NCBI GenBank assembly: GCA_025357175.1
Contig: JANXPS010000031.1
Span: 1 to 16,045 of the forward strand
Direction: 5' to 3'
Source: Deltaproteobacteria bacterium
Lineage (GTDB): Bacteria; Desulfobacterota; Deferrimicrobia; Deferrimicrobiales; Deferrimicrobiaceae
Length of the DNA: 16,045 nucleotides
A program made the position numbers and the translations under genes. Shown in pieces: positions 10,858-16,045 of the stretch (position 1 is its first letter; every line of letters begins with the position of its first letter). The notes under the pieces were generated by a model. It was not told the DNA's origin. It made no database searches and saw nothing but the letters and a program-made list of their open reading frames with translations.

Positions 10858-12054
10858 ATGAAACTGGCAACGAGGACGACCAAGATCCAGCCGTCGCCGA
10901 CGCTTGCGATCACCAACAAGGCCAAGACGATGAAGGCTCAGGGGATCGACGTCGTCGGATTCGGCGCGGGCGAGCCCGATTTCGACACGCCCGACCACAT
11001 CAAGGCCGTCGCCAAGAAGGCGCTCGATGACGGCTACACGAAATACACCCCGGTCCCCGGCTCCCCCGAGCTGAAGGCCGCGATCATCGCCAAGCTCAAG
11101 CGCGACAACGGGCTGGAATACGCGCCCGCCAACATCATCGTCTCGCTCGGCGCCAAGCACTCGATCTTCAACGTGGCGCAGGCCGCCTGGGAAGAAGGCG
11201 ACGAGATCATCATTCCCGCCCCCTACTGGGTCTCCTACCCCGACATCGTACTGCTCGCGGGCGCGACGCCGGTCATCATCGAGGCCAAGCAGGAGAACGG
11301 CTTCAAGGTGACGCCCGCGCAGCTCGACGCGGCGATCACGCCGAAGACCAAGTGCTTCATTCTCAACAGCCCGAGCAATCCGTCCGGCGCGGCTTACACC
11401 AAGGACGAGCTCAAGGCGCTGGCCGAAGTCATCGTTCGCCGCGACATCACCGTCCTGTCCGACGAAATCTACGAAAAGCTGATCTACGACGGCTTCGAGT
11501 TCGCGTCGATCGCGCAGTTCGGCGAAGAGATCAAGAAGCGCACGATCCTCGTCAACGGCCTGTCCAAGGCCTACTCGATGACCGGTTGGCGCATCGGCTA
11601 CGTGGCCGCCGACAAGGGGCTCGTCGAGGCGATGAACAACATCCAGAGCCAGAGCACGAGCAACCCGGTGTCGTTCTGCGACAAGGCGTCGGTCGAGGCG
11701 CTCAACGGCCCCCAGGAGTTCATGATCGAGTGGGTCGCCGAGTTCGACCGTCGCCGCCGCTACATCACCGACCGGCTCAACGCGATGCCGGGGGTCAAGT
11801 GCCTGCTGCCGCAGGGGGCGTTCTACGTGTTCCCGAACTTCTCGGGCGTCTACGGCAAGTCGACGCCGTCGGGCAAGATCCTCACCAACTCGACCGAACT
11901 TTCGGCGTACCTCCTTGACGAGCACAACGTCGCGGCGGTGCCGGGCGTGGCGTTCGGCGACGACGCGTGCCAGCGGCTGTCGTACGCGATGTCGATGAAG
12001 GCGATCGAGAAGGGCATCGACCGGATCGAGGCGGCGGTCAAGTCGCTGAAATAA
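10858..12054 (+). CDS. Class I pyridoxal-phosphate aminotransferase, probable aspartate aminotransferase
   Basis: A 398-residue PLP enzyme of the fold-type I, subgroup Ib aspartate aminotransferase group, probably exchanging amino groups between aspartate and 2-oxoglutarate. Landmarks are GFGAGEPDFDTP near the N-terminus, the YTKYTPVPGSPELK segment, SPSNPSG (Asn174), SDEIYE (Asp202, Tyr205), the PLP lysine Lys237 in NGLSKAYSMTG and substrate-region Arg245 in GWRIGY. ATG 10858 follows AAAGGAG by 10 bases; 32 bases separate it from coaD, so co-transcription is likely. Related enzymes in the family can also act on aromatic amino acids or prephenate, so exact specificity is inferred. Confidence 0.92.
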   Translation: MKLATRTTKIQPSPTLAITNKAKTMKAQGIDVVGFGAGEPDFDTPDHIKAVAKKALDDGYTKYTPVPGSPELKAAIIAKLKRDNGLEYAPANIIVSLGAKHSIFNVAQAAWEEGDEIIIPAPYWVSYPDIVLLAGATPVIIEAKQENGFKVTPAQLDAAITPKTKCFILNSPSNPSGAAYTKDELKALAEVIVRRDITVLSDEIYEKLIYDGFEFASIAQFGEEIKKRTILVNGLSKAYSMTGWRIGYVAADKGLVEAMNNIQSQSTSNPVSFCDKASVEALNGPQEFMIEWVAEFDRRRRYITDRLNAMPGVKCLLPQGAFYVFPNFSGVYGKSTPSGKILTNSTELSAYLLDEHNVAAVPGVAFGDDACQRLSYAMSMKAIEKGIDRIEAAVKSLK

Positions 12055-12096
12055 ACCGGTGCCTGCCGGAAGGCGGGCGGGCAGGAACGGAAACAG

Positions 12097-12131
12097 CGGG
12101 GCGGGGGCCGGAACATCGGCCACCCGCCCCG
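12097..12131. terminator. Strong GC-rich hairpin between convergent genes
   Basis: CGGGGCGGG (12097-12105) plus GGCCG (12106-12110) pair with CGGCC (12117-12121) plus CCCGCCCCG (12123-12131), with a six-base loop and one bulged A. This gives a 14-bp stem. It lies 42 bases past the aminotransferase stop and just before the truncated hepT stop, as expected of a shared bidirectional terminator, but neither side has a proper T-run. A smaller repeat (CCTGCC 12062-12067, GGCAGG 12080-12085) precedes it. Confidence 0.5.
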
Positions 12132-12137
12132 ATTGCG

Positions 12138-12335
12138 TTACAGGGAGGGGGATCCTTCGAGCGAAGCGAGCACCGACAGGCTGCCGACGGCCTCTCCGAT
12201 GATTTCGATGTGGTGGACCATCCAGACCTGGAGCAGCTCGTCGCGCAGGTAGCGATCCTTGCCACTTGCGGTCTCCCGCTGGATTTTGCCGATCGCATCG
12301 AGGATGTCGAGCAGACGAAGGCGGTCGTCCCTCAC
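12138..12335 (-). pseudogene. Truncated HepT (HEPN / DUF86) toxin, active site lost
   Basis: The 65-residue product begins exactly like HepT ribonuclease toxins: MRDDRLRLLDILDAIGKIQ, a DELLQVWMVHHIEIIGEAVG core, then an abrupt switch after SLS to a short unrelated tail. Full HepT proteins are about 110-140 residues and carry an RxxxxH(Y) RNase motif in the missing C-terminal half. No continuation was found in the other minus frames before the aminotransferase gene. The start ATG overlaps the mntA stop (ATGA), the normal arrangement of this toxin-antitoxin pair. It is therefore most likely non-toxic, a decayed partner. Confidence 0.75.
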
Positions 12336-12622
12336 AGGGCGATTGCCTCGCGCAGGATGTTCTCCCTTACCCGTTCCCGCAGTCCCCGTTCGCTGACGAC
12401 ATCGACCTTGGTTCCGAGCATTGCTTCCAACTCGCGGACAAGCGCAGCCTGGTCGAGGAGGGTGGTTCCGGGTTTCAGGCGAACGAGAAAGTCGATATCG
12501 CTGTTTTCATCCGATGTCCCCCGGGCAACGGAACCGAAAATACGAATATCGGTCGCGCCGTGCTGGTCGGCGATTTCCACGATCTGAGCTCGCAACGCTT
12601 CAAGGCGCTCCCGGATTTCCAT
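12332..12622 (-). CDS. MntA-type nucleotidyltransferase antitoxin
   Basis: A 96-residue minimal nucleotidyltransferase. The active-site pattern is intact: GSVARG (30-35), the paired acids in SDIDFLV (Asp42, Asp44) and a third acid in TKVDVV (Asp74). MntA antitoxins are known to neutralise HepT by adenylylating (AMPylating) a tyrosine near the HEPN active site. I chose ATG 12622 because AGGAGG sits 4 bases upstream; the frame runs on to 12658 without support. The partner hepT immediately downstream is truncated, so this antitoxin may act on nothing local. Confidence 0.85.
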   Translation of the reverse strand: MEIRERLEALRAQIVEIADQHGATDIRIFGSVARGTSDENSDIDFLVRLKPGTTLLDQAALVRELEAMLGTKVDVVSERGLRERVRENILREAIAL

Positions 12623-12626
12623 GGTG

Positions 12627-12632
12627 CCTCCT
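12627..12632 (-). promoter_or_regulatory. Ribosome binding site deciding the mntA start
   Basis: A perfect AGGAGG on the minus strand ends 4 bases before the ATG at 12622. This places the start there and makes the upstream 12 codons non-coding. Confidence 0.7.
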
Positions 12633-12665
12633 GGGGGATAGGAAATTCCTTTTTTCACCGGTCGC

Positions 12666-12695
12666 GGCCGGGAGGGGGAATCGCCCCTTCCGGCC
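12666..12695 (-). terminator. Strong hairpin, probable terminator of a lost gene
   Basis: GGCCGGGAGGGG (12666-12677) pairs with CCCCTTCCGGCC (12684-12695), a 12-bp stem with one G-T pair and a six-base loop. It stands 9 bases past a minus-strand stop codon (12705-12707) that ends a coding-looking frame. No T-run follows, so it could instead be a palindrome of another kind. Confidence 0.35.
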
Positions 12696-12704
12696 GTCGT
12701 TCAA

Positions 12705-12800
12705 TCAGGCGAAGCTCTTTCCCTCGGTCTCTCGCAGGACATGATCCAGGTACACGCTCAAGCGGCCTCGTGAAACCTCTTCCTGCGAATTCTCGGGGTC
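12705..12800 (-). pseudogene. Possible 3' remnant of a gene cut off by IS91-type DNA
   Basis: A minus-strand frame with GC-ending codons reads ...EEVSRGRLSVYLDHVLRE followed by TEGKSFA and TGA. It has no start codon of its own and runs into the IS91 flank at about 12800. The VLRETEG stretch faintly recalls the C-terminal helix region of NtrC-type regulators, but thirty residues are too few for an assignment. The hairpin just downstream supports a former gene end. Confidence 0.22.
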
Positions 12801-12899
12801 AGTATACTACTCGCGAAAACCGCCGGACACCGGATAACGCGCGCAGCGCGGGTGTCTTGCCAACCGGCGTCGTCCTCATTGGTCCGGCCCCCGGTCGCC

Positions 12900-13745
12900 T
12901 TATTGCGGTCCGTAGTCCGGAAAGGGGTCGTGGGGGTAATCGTCGAAGCGGGGCGGTGCGCGTGCGGGGATCGCGTCGGTGTCGTCGAACAGGGACGTCG
13001 GCGGGATGCCGGACAGTCTGAGCGGGTCGAACTTCCGGCCGACGTGGTCGAGGATCATGCGGATGGCGGACGCCTTTGTGATGAAGCCGACGACGCGCAT
13101 TCGTTCCCCGCATCGGCACAACATCGGGTCGGCCTCGTAGACGCGGCGGATGAGGCGGGCCCACGATTTTCGGCGCGCCTTGAGCCAACCGGATTCAGGG
13201 CCTGTCGTGTTCACTGGCTCCGGCACCGCGTCCGGGTCGGGCAGCATGAACGCCTCCCGCCGTTTCGAGATACCGCGGTGGGCGTTCGAGTAGGCGCCGT
13301 AGTAGTGGACGAGCTGGGCGCCGGGTTCCGGGATGTGCGAGGTCACCCGGGCGACCCACTCCAGATAGTCGAAGTCCTGGTGCTCCGCCGGACTCGGCTC
13401 GTCGCTGTGGTCGTTGCCGGCCCCCTTGGCGAGATATCGCAACTTGGGTTCCTGCGTCGGGCCTGCGAGCAACCGACTGCTCGCGGCCGGGCCGCGCACC
13501 ATGTAGAGCCCCACGCGGATGATGTTTTCGACATCGGGGATCTCGTCCCCGGCGAACGCGTGAAACCCCGAGTGGCGCCAGGATTTCATCCGGTCGATCA
13601 ATTCGTCGGACACCATCCGTTCTTTGACAAGCAGGGCGAAAACGTGTGCCTGAAACAGTTCCCGGAGGACGGAAACATCAAAAACGCGGGCAACTGGATG
13701 AAGGGATCATCCTCGTGGTGCTTTCCAGTCGCCAGAACATCTCTG
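12900..13745 (-). pseudogene. IS91-family transposase fragment, N-terminus lost and frameshifted
   Basis: The intact part (ATG 13616 to 12900, 238 residues) matches the C-terminal half of IS91-type (Y2, rolling-circle) transposases: MKSWRHSGFHAF, a RVGLYMVRGPAASS region, QLVHYYGAYSNAHRG, and the end pattern WARLIRRVYEADPMLCRCGERMRVV. Homology-like sequence continues upstream of that ATG (VFALLVKER, SLHPVARVF) to a TGA at 13707, where a one-base shift leads into HHEDD in another frame. The N-terminal catalytic portion with the HUH motif and the tyrosines is absent. The element is therefore inactive. The ATG at 13616 is internal to the original gene, not a true start. Confidence 0.82.
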
Positions 13746-13746
13746 G

Positions 13747-13861
13747 AGGGTGTCCTAAAATTAGTTGAAAATTGACGAAGCGACTCCCGGTGTGCAGAAG
13801 TGGAAGCACCACACAACCACAACAACACACCGAGAGAGGAGTCGCTCCATGAAGACGGTAA
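13747..13861 (+). mobile_element. Unassigned insertion-sequence end with hairpin leader
   Basis: The segment starts with AT-rich GTGTCCTAAAATTAGTTG, which resembles an insertion-sequence terminus, and interrupts the IS91 fragment. It carries GCGACTCC (13780-13787) and CGGTGTG (13788-13794) that pair with CACACCG (13826-13832) and GGAGTCGC (13838-13845). It ends with a GAGAGAGGAG ribosome-site-like run before ATGAAGACGG (13849 on). The coding frame then meets the IS21 fragment, so only the left end remains. I do not recognise the family. Confidence 0.4.
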
Positions 13862-13993
13862 TTCGGCTTGGCGGTGTTCGGCGACGGCAAGATGACGACG
13901 GCGCTGCTCGACCGCGTTACGCATCACTGCGACATCGTCGAAACCGGGAACGAATCGTGGAGGATCAAAACCAGGACGAACGAGAAAAACTGA
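13862..13993 (+). pseudogene. istB 3' fragment (IS21 helper ATPase, C-terminus only)
   Basis: The frame reads FGLAVFGDGKMTTALLDR, then VTHHCDIVETGNESWRIK, ending TRTNEKN and TGA at 13991-13993. This is the characteristic C-terminus of IstB, the AAA+ target-selection protein of IS21-type transposition. The Walker motifs and everything upstream are missing; a TAA precedes the fragment in frame at 13859. Confidence 0.75.
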
Positions 13994-15941
13994 CCTTCAG
14001 GGGTGGGTCAATATTGGACGCCGGTAGTGGGTCAAAATTGCAAGCCGGTTGACAGGCGTACAAGTTCAGCGCCTCCTCGGCGCCGGAAGCCTCGAGTATC
14101 CGATACCCTTTCCCTTCCAGCATGGCTTTGACCAGCGTCCGGACAGGTTCCTCGTCCTCCACCAAAAGAATGGTCTCTGAACCGCCCCTGACCTTCCTTG
14201 ATTTCGTTTCCTCTTCCGACGTCCCCGCCGTCTCCGGGGCGCACGGCAGGTATATCTTGAAGGTGCTTCCCTTGTCCGGCTTCGAATCGACGTAGATGTA
14301 GCCCTCTTTCTGTTTCACGGTCCCGTAGACCATGGACAAACCGAGGCCCGTCCCTTTGCCCGGTTCCTTGGTAGTGAAGAATGGATCGAAGATGCGCTCC
14401 TGCGTCGTTTTGTCCATTCCCACGCCGGTATCGGAAACCGACAGGAGGGTGTATCTCCCCGGGATGATTTCGGGACGGAAATCCGCGTGAGCTGCGTCCA
14501 GGGTGACGTTGTCCGTCGCGATCGTGAGCGTTCCCCCCTCCGGCATCGCATCCCGTGCATTGACCGCCAGGTTCAGGATCACCTGCTCGAGCCTCGATGG
14601 GTCCGCGGTCACCTTCCAGGCGGCGGGGAAGAGGCGCATCTCCAGGCGGATGTCGGTGCCGAGGAGGCGGTGCAGCATCCCGTGCATGTGGTTCACCGTC
14701 TCGTTCAGGTCTATCACCCTCCGTTGCAGCATCTGCTTTCGGGAGAAAGCAAGGAGCTGCTGCGTCAGCGATGCCGCCCGCTCGCCGCACTCCTTGATCG
14801 ACAGGACCTTTTCGCGCAGGGGAGACTTCCGCGGCAGTTTTTCCAGCACCAGATCCGAGTAACCGGTGACCACGATCATCATGTTGTTGAACTCGTGGGC
14901 GATCCCGGCCGCGAGTTGCCCGACCGTCTCCAGCCGCTGGGAATGGCGGAACTGTTCCTCCACCTTCCGGTGCTCGGTGAGATCAGTGACCATGGCCAGC
15001 GCCCCGAGGTAGTTTCCATCCCGATCGAAGACCGGACTCATGGAGGCCATGGCCCACAGATTCTTCCCGTCCTTCTTCCGAAGTTGCACTTCCGTCTGCT
15101 GTTTCCTACCCGCCAGATGTTGAGCGCTCCGGAGATCCCAGACTTCACGGTCCTTTTCAAGGAGAAATTCCCGCGCCGACATCCCGGCCAGCTCCTCGAC
15201 CCTGTATCCCAGCATCTCCGCCATGACCGGATTGGCGAAGACGGTGGTGCCGTGCCTGTCCCCCATCCAGATCCCTTCGCTGGCGGTCTCCACGATCCGC
15301 CGGTACCGCTCCTCGCTTTCCGACAACGCGGCGGTCCGCTCGATCACCAGCTCCTCCAGTTGCCGGTGATGACGCGCCAGTTCTTCTTCGGACCGCTTGC
15401 GATCCGTGATGTCCGTCATCACCGTCCGGTAGATCGTCCGTCCCCGCTCGAGGTACGGTGTGCTCAGGAGTTGCACCTTCATCGAAACCCGATTCTTCGG
15501 CTCCAGCGTCAGCTCGGTGGTCACTTTTTGCGACGAACGTCCGCATTCCAGGAGATGGTTCACGAATGCGTTACGATCATCCCGGGCAACATATGGGGAA
15601 AAGGGAAAACCCAGCAGCTTTGCGCGTTCGGTCGCCAGCATGGCGGCGCCCGTCAGGTTGATGGCCCGGATGACGCCGGTTTCGTCGAGGGTGATGTAGC
15701 CGACCGGTGCGAAATCGTAGAGGTCCGCGTACTGGTCGCGGGATTCCTCCAAGGTTCGCCGTGCTTCCCGCAATTCGTGGTTTTGTGCAGACAGTTCTTC
15801 CTGGTGGAGGCGGAGGTCCTCCAGCGTCTTTTGCAGCTCTTCCGTTCTCTCATCCGTCCGCTCCCGGGCACGTTGCTCCTGTTCCTGCCGGGCTTCCCGC
15901 AACTCCGCTTCCAGTTTCTCGACCTCGTCACGCGACGTCAC
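13965..15941 (-). CDS. PAS hybrid sensor histidine kinase, receiver domain truncated by IS21
   Basis: From GTG 15941: a charged coiled-coil (about 5-70), PAS 1 (about 72-185, YDFAPVGYITLDE), a linker helix, PAS 2 (about 208-325, TASEGIWMGD), HisKA with phospho-accepting His349 in AAGIAHEFNN, HATPase (NLAVNARD, DTGVGM, FDPFFTTKE, GTGLGL) and the start of a receiver (ILLVEDEEPVRTL). After EEALNLYA the frame crosses into IS21 end DNA at 14054 and adds 29 foreign residues to TGA at 13965. The receiver thus keeps its acidic pocket but lacks the phospho-acceptor Asp and the rest. No membrane helix is present, so it is probably cytoplasmic. The autokinase core is intact; phosphotransfer through its own receiver is not possible. 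GTG 16001 is an alternative start. Confidence 0.85.
   Translation of the reverse strand: MTSRDEVEKLEAELREARQEQEQRARERTDERTEELQKTLEDLRLHQEELSAQNHELREARRTLEESRDQYADLYDFAPVGYITLDETGVIRAINLTGAAMLATERAKLLGFPFSPYVARDDRNAFVNHLLECGRSSQKVTTELTLEPKNRVSMKVQLLSTPYLERGRTIYRTVMTDITDRKRSEEELARHHRQLEELVIERTAALSESEERYRRIVETASEGIWMGDRHGTTVFANPVMAEMLGYRVEELAGMSAREFLLEKDREVWDLRSAQHLAGRKQQTEVQLRKKDGKNLWAMASMSPVFDRDGNYLGALAMVTDLTEHRKVEEQFRHSQRLETVGQLAAGIAHEFNNMMIVVTGYSDLVLEKLPRKSPLREKVLSIKECGERAASLTQQLLAFSRKQMLQRRVIDLNETVNHMHGMLHRLLGTDIRLEMRLFPAAWKVTADPSRLEQVILNLAVNARDAMPEGGTLTIATDNVTLDAAHADFRPEIIPGRYTLLSVSDTGVGMDKTTQERIFDPFFTTKEPGKGTGLGLSMVYGTVKQKEGYIYVDSKPDKGSTFKIYLPCAPETAGTSEEETKSRKVRGGSETILLVEDEEPVRTLVKAMLEGKGYRILEASGAEEALNLYACQPACNFDPLPASNIDPPLKVSFSRSSWF
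14003..14048 (+). repeat. Two 22-base terminal direct repeats of the IS21 end
   Basis: GTGGGTCAATATTGGACGCC plus GG (14003-14024) and GTGGGTCAAAATTGCAAGCC plus GG (14027-14048) match at 19 of 22 positions. Repeated blocks of this kind near the tips of IS21-type elements are transposase binding sites. Confidence 0.75.
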
Positions 15942-15950
15942 CTTCGGCGA

Positions 15951-15955
15951 CCTCC
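15951..15955 (-). promoter_or_regulatory. Ribosome binding site favouring GTG 15941
   Basis: GGAGG on the minus strand lies 9 bases before the GTG at 15941. The farther GTG at 16001 has no such site and would sit about 2 bases from the predicted transcript start. Confidence 0.5.
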
Positions 15956-16009
15956 GGTTCCGGCGGATGAGGGATGCCTGTTTTGCTGCTGATATTACCA
16001 CGGCAAATA

Positions 16010-16018
16010 ATTATACCA
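16010..16018 (-). promoter_or_regulatory. Extended -10 promoter of the truncated kinase
   Basis: The minus strand reads TGGTATAAT: a perfect TATAAT (16015-16010) with the TG of an extended -10. No good -35 was found 17-19 bases upstream, which extended -10 promoters tolerate. Transcription would start near 16003. The surrounding 30 bases are strikingly AT-rich for this window. Confidence 0.5.
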
Positions 16019-16045
16019 AGTTATGCGGTTTTATGATACAGTTTC

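Larger units (their letters stand above)
13862..14054 (+). mobile_element. IS21-family element, right-end remnant
   Basis: The istB tail is followed by a 60-base non-coding end that finishes in TTGACA at 14049-14054 (TGTCAA reading inward from the minus strand), the typical IS21-type terminus. Just outside 14054 the sequence changes to the receiver domain of the neighbouring kinase. The left end and istA are not in the window, so the target-site duplication cannot be checked. Confidence 0.72.

Noticed and set aside
10711..12123. 470-codon minus-strand frame opposite the aminotransferase
   Set aside because: Antisense of a clearly conserved PLP enzyme; composition (Arg, Asp, Val, His) is typical of the antisense of GC-rich codons, with no motif.
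12838..12850. CGCGC/GCGCG mini-hairpin as an IS91 origin of transfer (oriIS)
   Set aside because: It lies on the correct side of the transposase, but a 5-bp stem in GC-rich DNA is weak evidence and I could not recognise the rest of an oriIS.
14487..15992. 501-codon plus-strand frame opposite the second kinase
   Set aside because: Antisense of a gene with two PAS domains and all kinase boxes; no motif on the plus strand.

Overview
The window is GC-rich, and most recognisable genes end their codons in G or C. The gene content points to an anaerobic, respiring member of the Desulfobacterota (old Deltaproteobacteria), most like Geobacter and its relatives. The clues are a large multiheme c-type cytochrome behind a sigma-54-type promoter, a futalosine-pathway menaquinone gene (mqnA), a small DUF1858 redox-disulfide protein, and several PAS-type hybrid histidine kinases. 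This placement comes from gene content and is not a database result.

Layout. (1) 1-1171, minus: a multiheme cytochrome whose C-terminus lies outside the window, with a sigma-54-like promoter at 1237-1253. (2) 1465-6094, minus: a tight cluster, in transcription order a CheY-like response regulator, a MacA-like adaptor, a MacB-like ATPase, a MacB-like permease, mqnA and a DUF1858 protein. Several of these genes overlap by 4-17 bases. (3) 6173-9447, plus: ilvA (threonine ammonia-lyase), overlapped by GTGA with a membrane-bound PAS hybrid histidine kinase. (4) 9463-9681, minus: slyX. (5) 9744-12054, plus: rsmD, coaD and a class I aspartate aminotransferase. (6) 12097-12131: a strong hairpin between converging genes. 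(7) 12138-12622, minus: a MntA-type nucleotidyltransferase antitoxin with a HepT toxin gene cut short before its active site. (8) About 12666-14054: a scar of mobile-element debris. It holds a possible 3' gene remnant with its own hairpin, an N-terminally broken IS91-type transposase, an unassigned element end, and the 3' end of an IS21-type element (istB tail plus terminal repeats). (9) 14055-16001, minus: a second PAS hybrid histidine kinase whose receiver domain is cut by the IS21 terminus before its phospho-acceptor aspartate.

How it fits together. Regions 1-6 look like ordinary chromosome: respiration and quinone synthesis, an efflux pump, amino-acid synthesis, CoA synthesis and 16S rRNA methylation, with signalling genes interleaved. 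Regions 7-9 are a decaying accessory patch where insertion sequences have truncated neighbouring genes. I found no wholly new system. The best second looks are the two unusual translational couplings (mqnA with the exporter, ilvA with a sensor kinase), the MntA antitoxin left with an active-site-less HepT, and the IS-truncated kinase.
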